Assembly (NCBI RefSeq): GCF_900108105.1
Contig: NZ_FNUR01000010.1
Location: 97,327-161,326, forward strand
DNA: 64,000 nt
Direction of reading: 5' to 3'
Source: Butyrivibrio sp. Su6
Lineage (GTDB): Bacteria > Bacillota > Clostridia > Lachnospirales > Lachnospiraceae
The stretch's first letter is position 1. Each line of letters starts with the position of its first letter. Positions 17,342 through 26,589 of this stretch are shown one piece after another. Made by a program: the position numbers and the translations under genes. The notes beneath the pieces were generated by a model, which was not told where the DNA came from, did no database searches, and worked only from the letters and a program-made list of their open reading frames with translations.

Positions 17342-19032
17342 ACAGAGTTAATAAATTGAAAAGATATTGGGCGAGAAAAGATGATGCAAAAGAATATTTT
17401 AAATGGATCATCGATTATACAAAACCTTACATACCGCAATTAGGGCTGCTCCTTAGCTTTGATCTGATAGCTACATTATTGTCAGTTGGAATGGCAATAA
17501 TTGGAAAGACTATGATCGACAATGCTTCTGAGGGAAATCTTTCAGAACTGGCATCAATCATAACGATATATGTTTTGGTTATTGTTGGGGGACAGAGTCT
17601 TGCAATTATCAGCAATCTTGTTTCAACTGTAGTATATGAGAAATTTGGATTTGGCATAAGAAAAAAAGTATACAGACGAATACTGGATACTTGCTGGCTG
17701 GATATTTCCAAATACCACACCGGTGATCTTATGACAAGACTTACAAGCGATGTGTCAGCTGTATCAGACGGGATATCATCTACTATTCCTACCATAATAA
17801 GATTAGTGGTAGAGCTTTTGGTTACTTTTTTTACACTGGCATATTACGATGTAAGGCTTGCCCTATTTGCTCTTTTGGTAGCTCCGATAACTATGATCGC
17901 CAGTTTTTGGCTTGGTAAAAAAATTAAGTACCTGCAGGTGAAAGTACAGGAGTCGGAATCTAAGTACAGATCATTTATGCAGGAGAGTCTTGCCAATATA
18001 CTTATAGAAAAATCTTTTTGTCTTGAAGATTATTCTGAGGAAAAGCTTACTAAGCTTCGAGATGAGAGGATATATTGGGTTTTTAAGAAAAACAGAACTA
18101 ATATGTATGCTTCTGCTGCCATGGGCCTGTCTTTTCAAATTGGTTACATTGTTGCATTTGCGTGGGGAGCAATCTGCATTGCAAATAAGACAATTACTTT
18201 TGGAACAATGACTATTTTTCTTCAGCTTGTTAACAGAATACAATCGCCCATAGTAGGACTGGCACAGGTTGTACCACGTCTGATATCAATGCTTGCTTCA
18301 GCAGGAAGAATCATAGAAATTCAGGATTTGCCAAAAGAAGAGTATAAGGGACTTACGATAAGAAATGAAAATGTGGGTGTAAAGATATCACATGTATCGT
18401 TTGGATACAGTGATGAACTTGTTTTTGATGATGCATCAATAGAGATAAAACCGGGTGAAGTTGTGGCACTTGTCGGCAGGTCAGGAATAGGGAAGACTAC
18501 TTTAGTCCGTCTTATAATGGCTTTTACGAAGAATATGAAAGGAAGTATAGCCTTCTATAATTCGTACGGTGAAGAAATAGACAGTTCTCCGGATGCGAGA
18601 CATTTTATAGCATATGTTCCTCAAGGCAATACGCTTTTTAGCGGAACTATCAGAGAAAATATTCTCATTGGAAGAGAAGATGCAACTGAAGACGAAATAA
18701 TAGCTGCGCTTGATAGTGCTGCTGCTTTGGATTTTGTAAATGAATTACAGAATGGAATTGATACAGTCATAGGTGAAAAGGGGGTAGGAATATCCGAAGG
18801 ACAGGCTCAGAGACTTTCGATAGCCAGGGCACTTATAAGAAACGCACCTTTCCTTATCCTTGATGAAGCAACATCGTCACTTGATGAAGCTACTGAGCTA
18901 AGAGTATTGGATGGTATCAGAAATTGGGATCCGGCGCCCACATGCCTTGTTATTACACACAGGAAGTCAATTCTTAAATACTGTAACAGAGAAATACAGA
19001 TTGCGGACAAAAAGATGAGGGAAGCAATATGA
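17338..19032 (+). CDS. ABC exporter with fused membrane and ATPase domains
   Basis: A 564-residue half-transporter. The first 320 residues contain six membrane segments of an exporter type I domain. The ATPase follows: Walker A GRSGIGKTT at about 380, Q-loop YVPQG near 428, signature ISEGQAQRLS near 484 (the usual LSGGQ reads ISEGQ), Walker B FLILDEATSS near 506 and the switch His in VITHRKS near 540. No N-terminal C39 peptidase is present, so leader removal must come from elsewhere, which fits the B2-like protease gene just upstream. Most likely it exports the RiPP product (lasso D role); lipid or glycan export is an alternative. Confidence 0.85.
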   Translation: MNRVNKLKRYWARKDDAKEYFKWIIDYTKPYIPQLGLLLSFDLIATLLSVGMAIIGKTMIDNASEGNLSELASIITIYVLVIVGGQSLAIISNLVSTVVYEKFGFGIRKKVYRRILDTCWLDISKYHTGDLMTRLTSDVSAVSDGISSTIPTIIRLVVELLVTFFTLAYYDVRLALFALLVAPITMIASFWLGKKIKYLQVKVQESESKYRSFMQESLANILIEKSFCLEDYSEEKLTKLRDERIYWVFKKNRTNMYASAAMGLSFQIGYIVAFAWGAICIANKTITFGTMTIFLQLVNRIQSPIVGLAQVVPRLISMLASAGRIIEIQDLPKEEYKGLTIRNENVGVKISHVSFGYSDELVFDDASIEIKPGEVVALVGRSGIGKTTLVRLIMAFTKNMKGSIAFYNSYGEEIDSSPDARHFIAYVPQGNTLFSGTIRENILIGREDATEDEIIAALDSAAALDFVNELQNGIDTVIGEKGVGISEGQAQRLSIARALIRNAPFLILDEATSSLDEATELRVLDGIRNWDPAPTCLVITHRKSILKYCNREIQIADKKMREAI

Positions 19033-19736
19033 TAAAGATTTTAATGGTTGATGATGATAAGGATGTGCTTGAAATCAATCGAAAGTATTTTGAGGAAAAT
19101 GGATGTTCAGTAAAGATATGCAGCCATTCACAAGAGGCTATAGATCTTGCTAAAAAGTTCAAACCGGATTGCATACTTCTTGATGTTATGATGCCCGATA
19201 TGGATGGGCTTGAGGTATGTAAGCAGATCCGCAGTTTTTCAAATGCACCTATTCTTTTTCTATCAGGGAAAATATCAGAGAATGATAAAGTGGCAGGTTT
19301 TGAAGCCGGTGCAGATGACTATATTGAAAAACCTTACAGCCTTAAAGAAGTTTATTTAAGAATAAAGGTTCACATTCGGCGAAATTCCTCTGTTAAAAGG
19401 ACAATGCCTAAAATGTATATTGATATAAGTCCATTTCTGATCAATTTAGAAGAGCATAAGATTACTTATGAAGACACTGAAATACTGTTATCGAACAAGG
19501 AGTACGATATTTTTCTTTATTTGGCACAGAATGCTGGAAGTGAAATTACATTTGAAGAGATCGGCAAAAAAATCTGGGGAAGTTATGATGAAGGTAACAG
19601 AAGGATTGTAATGGTAAATGTTTCAAGACTTAGAAAAAAAATAGAAGATCAGACAGGAGTTGATAATCTCATAGAAACAGTCTGGTCAAAAGGATATAAG
19701 CTTGTAAAACCAAAGGGTATCAGATATGGACGTTAA
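19029..19736 (+). CDS. OmpR-family response regulator
   Basis: A 235-residue DNA-binding regulator. The receiver domain has the acidic pair DDD at residues 8-10, phosphoacceptor D52 in CILLDVMMPD and the conserved Lys in IEKPYS near residue 101. The C-terminal half (about 130-232) is a winged helix ending in TVWSKGYKLVKP, as in OmpR/PhoB regulators. It overlaps the ABC exporter by four bases and the kinase gene by eleven, so it is expressed with the transporter and peptidase genes. Target sites were not identified. Confidence 0.9.
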   Translation: MIKILMVDDDKDVLEINRKYFEENGCSVKICSHSQEAIDLAKKFKPDCILLDVMMPDMDGLEVCKQIRSFSNAPILFLSGKISENDKVAGFEAGADDYIEKPYSLKEVYLRIKVHIRRNSSVKRTMPKMYIDISPFLINLEEHKITYEDTEILLSNKEYDIFLYLAQNAGSEITFEEIGKKIWGSYDEGNRRIVMVNVSRLRKKIEDQTGVDNLIETVWSKGYKLVKPKGIRYGR

Positions 19737-20532
19737 AAAGAAATTTGAGCAGCCGAAGATTTCAGCTGATCTGGTCGATGAATTATCACAAAAACTACTT
19801 GCTGCTAATAATGAATTAAAGCGGGTTGAAGAAGAACGTACTATGATGCTGGAAAATATTTCGCATGATCTGAGGGCGCCTCTTACAGCAATCAGAAATA
19901 CTATTGATTTTATTAAAGATAATAGAAACTGTGACGTGAAGGATATGTCAAAGGATGAGTTTAAAAATATGATAAACCTTCTTGATTCCAGAACAAAGTC
20001 ATTGGAAGTATTGATCGGGGATTTATATTATCTTACATGTCTTGACAGTAAAAAAGATGAATTTGATTTTTGCGAGATTCCAATAGGTCAGTTTTTGGAA
20101 GAATACTATTTTGCCCTGGAAATCGATGATACATACAAAGATTATAAGCTTGTAATGGAAGTACCAGAGAATATGAAAGAAATTGTTATGATCGACGGGG
20201 CCAAAATGATAAGAGTTCTTGATAACCTGTTTACAAACGCCCGTAAGTACTCTGATGCAGGATCTGTTATCGCACTTGGTGCAGGAAAAAAGGACGGAGA
20301 AGTATTCTTTTATGTACAGGACAATGGACGTGGTATTCCAGAAGAGCTAATCCCATATGTATTTGACAGGACCTTTAGAGTATCGAAAGACAGATCTCCA
20401 AAAGGGGAGTCAAGTAACGGACTTGGTCTTGCTATAGCAAAAAGTATTGTAAATGGGCATGGTGGCAGAATTGAATGTAAAAGCACATTTGGAAAAGGAA
20501 GTAAGTTTATTGTTTACCTGCCGGAACAATAA
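19726..20532 (+). CDS. Soluble sensor histidine kinase
   Basis: A 268-residue kinase with no membrane segment. It consists of a short coiled N-terminus, HisKA with H47 in MLENISHDLRAPL, and an HATPase domain with N-box DNLFTNARKYSD, G1 VQDNGRGIPEEL and G2 SNGLGLAIAKSIV. It is the likely partner of the regulator just upstream. Lack of any transmembrane or PAS-type sensor suggests that it reads a cytoplasmic cue or works through another protein, such as the neighbouring ABC exporter, as some peptide-sensing systems do; this last point is inference. Confidence 0.9.
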   Translation: MDVKKKFEQPKISADLVDELSQKLLAANNELKRVEEERTMMLENISHDLRAPLTAIRNTIDFIKDNRNCDVKDMSKDEFKNMINLLDSRTKSLEVLIGDLYYLTCLDSKKDEFDFCEIPIGQFLEEYYFALEIDDTYKDYKLVMEVPENMKEIVMIDGAKMIRVLDNLFTNARKYSDAGSVIALGAGKKDGEVFFYVQDNGRGIPEELIPYVFDRTFRVSKDRSPKGESSNGLGLAIAKSIVNGHGGRIECKSTFGKGSKFIVYLPEQ

Positions 20533-20544
20533 GCCAAATGAAAA

Positions 20545-21567
20545 ATGGATAAAAAAGTAAGCGTAATAGTTCCAATATATAATGGTGAAAAATATATAGA
20601 CAGGTGCTGCAAGAGCCTGTTAAGCCAGACATACAAGAATACTGAGTTTATTCTGGTGGATGATGGCAGTGTGGATAGAACCCCTCAAATGTGTGACAGC
20701 TATGCCCAAAAAGACGAGAGATTTGTTGTAATACATCAGGAAAATCGAGGGCTTAGTGCAGCAAGAAATGCAGGTACTGACAGAGCTACAGGTGATTATA
20801 TAGTTTACTTTGATGTGGATGATGAAATAAGTCCTCTGCTTATTGAAGATAATATAAAACTTGCTCTGGAGCATGATGCTGATGTGGTCATGTATTGTTT
20901 TCTATATGACAATCTGGATACAGGTGAGAGGATAGAAAACTGCATTGATGAAGGCTTTGCAGGTGATAATGTACAATTTTTTAATAATTTTCTGATAAGG
21001 ACTATTGACCATGAAGTATTCAATGCGCCTTGGAATAAGCTATATAAACTTAAATTTATAAGAGATAATGATCTTCGTTTTTTACCTGAGTACCCAATAT
21101 ATGAAGATATTATCTTTGCGGCCAGAATGCTGAAAGTTGCAAAAAAAATAGTTGTTAACAACAATTGCTATTATACCTATTATGTCAGAAGTTCAGGGAG
21201 CCTTATTTCGAAATATGTTGACGGCTATTTTGACTCTGTAACAAAGTTTTACAAATGTGCGATTTCGTACTGCAGGCAATATGAAAACAACAAATCTCAA
21301 CTGATAAGGTTTAGCAGTCTGTACGTAAAACTTGTTACTACAAATCTTAAGCAGATCAGTTGCAAGAAAGAACTTAGTATTGGAGTTAAGAGAAGAAAAA
21401 TACGGAGTATATGTAATAACAGATCATTACAAAATGCGATCAAACTGGCAGAACTTGGAATCAGAAAAAAACTCATTATAAGTCTTATCAGGCACCGCGC
21501 TGATCTGCTTATTATTATATTCTATAAAATTATGAAAAAACTTGATGAATCAAACTGGAGGAAATGA
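20545..21567 (+). CDS. GT2 family glycosyltransferase
   Basis: A 340-residue GT2 enzyme with VSVIVPIYNGEKYIDRC, ILVDDGSVDRTP and a YFDVDDEIS metal-site motif (D-V-D). A region about residues 160-200 (FNAPWNKLYKLKFI) is shared with the other GT2 enzymes of this train, as is the YEDI segment, which suggests they arose by duplication. The C-terminal third is basic and helical. Sugar unknown. Confidence 0.87.
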   Translation: MDKKVSVIVPIYNGEKYIDRCCKSLLSQTYKNTEFILVDDGSVDRTPQMCDSYAQKDERFVVIHQENRGLSAARNAGTDRATGDYIVYFDVDDEISPLLIEDNIKLALEHDADVVMYCFLYDNLDTGERIENCIDEGFAGDNVQFFNNFLIRTIDHEVFNAPWNKLYKLKFIRDNDLRFLPEYPIYEDIIFAARMLKVAKKIVVNNNCYYTYYVRSSGSLISKYVDGYFDSVTKFYKCAISYCRQYENNKSQLIRFSSLYVKLVTTNLKQISCKKELSIGVKRRKIRSICNNRSLQNAIKLAELGIRKKLIISLIRHRADLLIIIFYKIMKKLDESNWRK

Positions 21568-22508
21568 TGGGAGAGGGGCTAGTCAGTATAATTATTCCGA
21601 TTTACAACATTGAGGAATATATTGATGCTTGCGTGGAAAGCATTTTAGATCAGACATATAAAAATCTAGAAGTAATTCTTGTAGATGATGGGTCTAAGGA
21701 CAGCAGTGGAAAAAAAATAGATGAATGGGCCGGGAAAGATTCCAGAGTAGTTGCACTTCATAAAAAAAATGGAGGGCAGGGTGACTCAAGAAACTATGGT
21801 TTTGCTCATTCACACGGAGAATATATTGCTTTTGTTGATGGTGACGATTGGGTAGAAAAGACATATATTGAAAAGCTCATGGACACTCTTATTAAAAATG
21901 ATGCGGATATGTCCGGATGCAGATTCTTCAGAAACAGAACAGACGGGGAGGGATATATATATCCAAGGCCGGATGAATCCTATAGGTTCTGCGAAAATAC
22001 ACAGGACTATATGGTACGGGTATACAATAACTTTGGCGTGTATTGTGGCCCATGTATGAAGATATATAAGAGGAAAATCATAGTTGATAATATGTTTCCC
22101 AATATCAGAATAGCGGAAGATGCAATGGTAATACGAGAGATAGCATTCAGGTGCGAAAAAATAGCTTATATTCCTGATGCTCTCTATATGTATAGAGATC
22201 GTCCCAACAGTGTTATGACTACCAAAAGGCATTATACATTAGATGAACAGAAATTAAGAATGCTTTGGCTTGATGAGGATATGAAGTTCTACAGAGAAAT
22301 TAAAAATAATGTTCTCCTGGCACTGGCAGAGAAGGCATTCTGCTACTACATATATAATGACTGGGCGTTTTTTGACAGGGAGTGTCGAGGGTACTATAAA
22401 AGCAGGTACTATAAGGCTTTGCGACACATGGTAATAACACCTGGGAACAGTCTGGGAGCAAAGTGTAAATATATTATGTTTGGTATGAAAATAATAGCTT
22501 CAAGATAA
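21564..22508 (+). CDS. GT2 family glycosyltransferase
   Basis: A 314-residue GT2 enzyme starting in a 4-base overlap with the previous one. Marks are LVSIIIPIYNIEEYIDACVESILDQTYKN, ILVDDGSKDSSG and FVDGDDWVEK. It belongs to the same subgroup as the GT2 half of the protein at 13766. It would add one residue of the repeat unit. A PCMKIYKRKII segment near residue 165 corresponds to the acceptor-side motif of its relatives. Confidence 0.87.
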   Translation: MMGEGLVSIIIPIYNIEEYIDACVESILDQTYKNLEVILVDDGSKDSSGKKIDEWAGKDSRVVALHKKNGGQGDSRNYGFAHSHGEYIAFVDGDDWVEKTYIEKLMDTLIKNDADMSGCRFFRNRTDGEGYIYPRPDESYRFCENTQDYMVRVYNNFGVYCGPCMKIYKRKIIVDNMFPNIRIAEDAMVIREIAFRCEKIAYIPDALYMYRDRPNSVMTTKRHYTLDEQKLRMLWLDEDMKFYREIKNNVLLALAEKAFCYYIYNDWAFFDRECRGYYKSRYYKALRHMVITPGNSLGAKCKYIMFGMKIIASR

Positions 22509-22525
22509 TTTGAGGGGGAATTGTT

Positions 22526-24037
22526 GTGAAAGAGTTTTCTATTGGAAAAAAGAGTTTATATGTACTTGTAATGTTAGTGGCAGCTTTTCTAATTGTGCTT
22601 ATTGCATCAGCAACTACGAGCCCGTTGTACCCATATTATAAGGGGTGGGACTCCGGCTTATTTCAGCTGATAGGCAAGGAATGGGGACGTGGTCACATCC
22701 CTTATACTGAGCTTTTTGATCAAAAAGGCCCTGTTATATTTTTTATCGATATGTTGGGATATGCAATTACAGGAAATAAGTATGGAGTGTTCTGTATTCA
22801 GGTACTATTCATGTTCTTTACAGAACTTGTAGTGTTTGAACTATTTTCTAAAATTTTTCCCCCAAGAAATTCATTAATTATTTCTAACGCTTTATTGTTG
22901 CCATTTATATGCTGTTATGAATTTGGAAACTTATGCGAAGAGTATGTTAACCCATTGATTCTATTAAGTCTGTGCTGCTATGTTACATGGCTTGAAGAGA
23001 AAAATAAAGGGAATAAAGAACACAAGCCTCTCTATGCGTTTATATATGGTATTACATTTGGCTTTAGTATGATGTCAAGACTTACCAATTCTATTGCGAT
23101 ATGTGTGATAGTCTTCTTTATCTGTATCTATTTATTAGCCAATAAGAAATTCAACAATTTTATTGCTAATGCGTTGGCCTTTATCTGTGGCGCAGCATTA
23201 TTGATACTTCCTTTTACTGTTTACTTTGCCATAAAGGGATCAAACTATGATTACTGGTACGGGACAATACTTTATAATTTTGCTTATGCATCAGCATCCA
23301 GTGGAAGTGTTATGACCATAATAAGAGGAGCAGGCAGGCAAATTGGTAGCTACGCGTTGATCATGCTTGGAATCATTTTCATGTGTGATAAGAAATATTT
23401 TGACGGAAGTGTTTATATAGCGATAGGAGCAGCAACAGAGTTTTTGCTTGCAAATATCAATAATTTCGGTCATTATGCCATGATCACTTATCCTTATCTT
23501 GTGATAGCTGTATATGAATTAACAAAATTACATATGCATAGCGAAAAGGGGCAGGGATTTCAAAGTGTTAAAAAAAGAGTAACTGGTCTTGTGCTGCTGG
23601 CTGTTCTGCTTATAACGGTTGTTTTTACTTCTAAAGAACTTATAAAGCTCTATAGACATCATGAAAAGTTTGCAAGTGGTACTTCAGCAGAAACTATAAA
23701 ATATGATCAATTGATAGAATTTGTTGAGAATATACCGGCTGAAGACAGAAACAGTGTCATTGGCTATGGAACCAATCCCTGGTTCTATCTGGATATGGAC
23801 ATTACTCCTGCAAACAGATTTTTTGTTATGCAGGACTGGCAGGCAAGCTACAGTGATAATTATACTGAATTGTTATTCCATGAGTATGAAATAAATAAAC
23901 CTAAATGGATTGTGCTTGTAAAAAATGGTGATGTTGTTATTCAGAAGATTTTGGATACTTTCTATTCTGTTGTCATGACAGAGCCGGTAGAATATTCAAA
24001 TGGAACAGAAGAGCTTATTTTATATAAGCTTGATTAA
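22526..24037 (+). CDS. GT39/ArnT-like membrane glycosyltransferase
   Basis: A 503-residue protein with about ten to eleven membrane segments. The first external loop holds a D in YKGWDSGLFQLIGKEWGRGHIPYTELFDQKGP, in the position of the catalytic acidic residue of lipid-dependent GT39/GT-C enzymes, and the KGPVIF segment is typical of the bacterial branch. A soluble domain follows after about residue 400. Such enzymes use polyprenyl-phosphate sugars and act on the outer face. The start is GTG behind GAGGGGG. It could decorate the polymer or an exported peptide. Confidence 0.72.
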   Translation: MKEFSIGKKSLYVLVMLVAAFLIVLIASATTSPLYPYYKGWDSGLFQLIGKEWGRGHIPYTELFDQKGPVIFFIDMLGYAITGNKYGVFCIQVLFMFFTELVVFELFSKIFPPRNSLIISNALLLPFICCYEFGNLCEEYVNPLILLSLCCYVTWLEEKNKGNKEHKPLYAFIYGITFGFSMMSRLTNSIAICVIVFFICIYLLANKKFNNFIANALAFICGAALLILPFTVYFAIKGSNYDYWYGTILYNFAYASASSGSVMTIIRGAGRQIGSYALIMLGIIFMCDKKYFDGSVYIAIGAATEFLLANINNFGHYAMITYPYLVIAVYELTKLHMHSEKGQGFQSVKKRVTGLVLLAVLLITVVFTSKELIKLYRHHEKFASGTSAETIKYDQLIEFVENIPAEDRNSVIGYGTNPWFYLDMDITPANRFFVMQDWQASYSDNYTELLFHEYEINKPKWIVLVKNGDVVIQKILDTFYSVVMTEPVEYSNGTEELILYKLD

Positions 24038-24046
24038 GGGGGAAAT

Positions 24047-25540
24047 ATGAAAAACATAGAAAAAGCATTGCTGATGCTTATCATTATTTTTGCAGGGGTT
24101 GTAGTTATTTTGCTTGGAATAAAGAAAGTGAATTACCACTGTGATGAAATATGGACTTATGGCCTTGCGAATAACATTGGTGGTATCAATCCTTCTTTTG
24201 AAATTGGAAAAATTTATCAGGGAATGGGACCGTTTGAAGATTTTATGACGGTTGATGCGAATAATAGATTTAATTATGCAAATACCTGGGATAATCAGGC
24301 AAAAGATGTTCATCCACCATTTTATTATATTCTTGTCCACACTGTATGTTCTCTGTTTTCCGGGACATTCAGTAAGTGGTATGGGGTTGCCATTAACATT
24401 TTCTGGATGATCCTGACCTTGATAATTCTGTATAAACTGTTAAAGGATATATTTGGAAATACTCTTGCTGCAGCAGGAGCTCTTTTAGCCTATGCATCAT
24501 CTGTTGTGTTCTTTGACACTATGCTTTTGATAAGAATGTATGCCCAATTTACTTTTTTTGTTGTCTTACTGATGTATGTTTTTGAGAAAAACTGGGATAA
24601 AAAACCTGATAAGCCATTTCTGATAAAGCTTGGTATTACCCTGTTTTTGGGTATGTTTACACAGTATTATTTTATTTTCATAGCTTTTTTTATGTGCCTT
24701 ATTTATGGAATCAAGCTTCTTGCGGCCAAAGACAAAAATTGCGTAAGAAATTATATCGTAGGTATTGGAATTGCAGGAATTTGTTATGGACTTGCCTGGT
24801 ACCATATCCTTGCCCATATATTTAATGGTTACAGAGGCGAAGAAGCAATCAGTAAGGCTACAAATCTTGGCGGATTGCTCTCAGGAATGGTGGGAATGTT
24901 TTCTATAATTGACTCTGAAGCTTTCGCCGGACTTGGCATATTTTTTATAATACTGGGGCTTGGATTTTTGATTTACAAGATCTTAAAAAAGGACATAGCG
25001 CCTGATTTTACATTTTTTATGTTTTTATGTGGCTGTTTTTATGTAGTTGTAGTTGGAAAAATCTGTCCAAAGATAACAACAAGGTACATAATGCCAGTAA
25101 GCTGGATATTTATTATAGCTTCATATATTGTAATACGCTTCTTTATAAACAAGTTAAGAACAGGAATGATTTCAGAGTATGTTGTTATAGCTGTTTTCTG
25201 TGTTATAAGTATATTCAATCTGGCAAGCAGGAATTTCACAGTACCGATGGATTATATAGATTCGGATCAGCAGAAGGCGATTGAAATTGCGACTGATAAA
25301 AAGACTTTGGTGTGTGTCGATGTTAACTGGAAAATTCTTTATGACTTTGTGATTCTTATGAATACGGACAGCTATGAATTTATTGATCCGGAAAATGCAG
25401 AGAAATATATAAATGAGCAGAATGAAGATTTTATATTAGTTGTCAATCTCGATGAGGGAAGAGAGGAACTTATAGCAGATTTCGATAATGAATTATTGTA
25501 CGAAGACGGAATGAATTTCTATTATCTTGTTAACAGATAA
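24047..25540 (+). CDS. GT39-like polytopic membrane glycosyltransferase
   Basis: A 497-residue integral membrane protein with about ten hydrophobic segments, starting nine bases after its similar neighbour. The first loop carries YHCDEIWTYGLANN, an acidic pair just after membrane segment 1, and a second loop has KDVHPPFYYILVHTVCSLF; both are the classic bacterial GT39/PMT-like landmarks. A short soluble C-terminal part follows. The two adjacent proteins have the same plan but little visible identity. Substrate unknown; external glycosylation is the likely activity. Confidence 0.75.
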   Translation: MKNIEKALLMLIIIFAGVVVILLGIKKVNYHCDEIWTYGLANNIGGINPSFEIGKIYQGMGPFEDFMTVDANNRFNYANTWDNQAKDVHPPFYYILVHTVCSLFSGTFSKWYGVAINIFWMILTLIILYKLLKDIFGNTLAAAGALLAYASSVVFFDTMLLIRMYAQFTFFVVLLMYVFEKNWDKKPDKPFLIKLGITLFLGMFTQYYFIFIAFFMCLIYGIKLLAAKDKNCVRNYIVGIGIAGICYGLAWYHILAHIFNGYRGEEAISKATNLGGLLSGMVGMFSIIDSEAFAGLGIFFIILGLGFLIYKILKKDIAPDFTFFMFLCGCFYVVVVGKICPKITTRYIMPVSWIFIIASYIVIRFFINKLRTGMISEYVVIAVFCVISIFNLASRNFTVPMDYIDSDQQKAIEIATDKKTLVCVDVNWKILYDFVILMNTDSYEFIDPENAEKYINEQNEDFILVVNLDEGREELIADFDNELLYEDGMNFYYLVNR

Positions 25541-25578
25541 CAGTTTTCAAATTAAAAGATGATGAGAGACAACAATAA

Positions 25579-26589
25579 ATGATGAAGAATGAATTGATTT
25601 CTGTCATTATTCCCGTTTATAACAGGAAAGAGTGTTTACAAAGATGTTTTTCAAGTATAGATGAGCAGAGCGTTCAAGCAGAGATAATAATTGTTGATGA
25701 TGGAAGTACGGATGGGAGTTCATACATAATCGATGATTATAGAAAGCAACATTCTAACTGTATAGTTATTCATCAGCCTAACTTGGGACTTAGTGCGGCA
25801 AGGAATGCCGGATTGGATATTTGCAGAGGCGATTATATATTTTTTCTGGATAGTGATGATTATCTTGAAAAGGAAGCTCTTGCCGATTTACTCAGAGCTA
25901 TTAAAGAAACAGATTCTGATGTTTGCATTTGCAAGTATTCAAGATATTTTGAAGACGGAGCCCTTGAATATGAAAATCACTTGCCTGATTATGCAAAAAA
26001 TAAAGTGATAACCAAAGAAGGACTGCTCTCTTTGATGTATATTGAAAATTCATACCTTTGGTGTGTTGCGTGGGGGAAGCTTTATAAAAGAAAAGTCTTT
26101 GATAACATAAGATTTCCTGTTGGCAAAAATTCTGAAGATGAATATATCATGCCACTGATACTTGAAAAAGCATCTAAGTTTTATGTTTTGGATGAGAGCT
26201 TATATCATCAGGTTTTGACTAAAAACAGCATTGTCAGGAATGACATTTCAATCAAAACATTGGATGCATCTGAAGCTGTATTGGAGATGATCTGGTATTT
26301 GCTTGATAAAGGTTATTATGAGTATGCACTTTTTAGATTTGGTGTAGCAACAAGATGGCTTTTACTGTGGAAGAGCATGGCTAAAAACAGTGAAATAAAA
26401 GAAGCAATAAAATGCCATTATACCCAATATCGTAAAGTGGCCAAAAAACTTATCTCGTATGTGGACATAAAAAATAAAATCAGGTTGTCTTTGTTCTGTT
26501 TAAATTTTCAACTATACGGTTTTATTCAAAATTTATGCAAAAAGGTTAAGAAAAATGAGAAAGTACAGGATTTACGGGCAGATTATTGA
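25579..26589 (+). CDS. GT2 family glycosyltransferase
   Basis: A 336-residue GT2 enzyme with ISVIIPVYNRKECLQRCFSSID, IIVDDGSTDGSS and FLDSDDYLEK. It shares the CVAWGKLYKRKVF acceptor motif with its relatives here. A strongly basic end (about 315-336) overlaps the next gene by 35 bases. It sits directly before the peptide kinase and cyclase-like genes, so it is the candidate for glycosylating the peptide rather than the polymer, although position is the only argument. Confidence 0.87.
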   Translation: MMKNELISVIIPVYNRKECLQRCFSSIDEQSVQAEIIIVDDGSTDGSSYIIDDYRKQHSNCIVIHQPNLGLSAARNAGLDICRGDYIFFLDSDDYLEKEALADLLRAIKETDSDVCICKYSRYFEDGALEYENHLPDYAKNKVITKEGLLSLMYIENSYLWCVAWGKLYKRKVFDNIRFPVGKNSEDEYIMPLILEKASKFYVLDESLYHQVLTKNSIVRNDISIKTLDASEAVLEMIWYLLDKGYYEYALFRFGVATRWLLLWKSMAKNSEIKEAIKCHYTQYRKVAKKLISYVDIKNKIRLSLFCLNFQLYGFIQNLCKKVKKNEKVQDLRADY

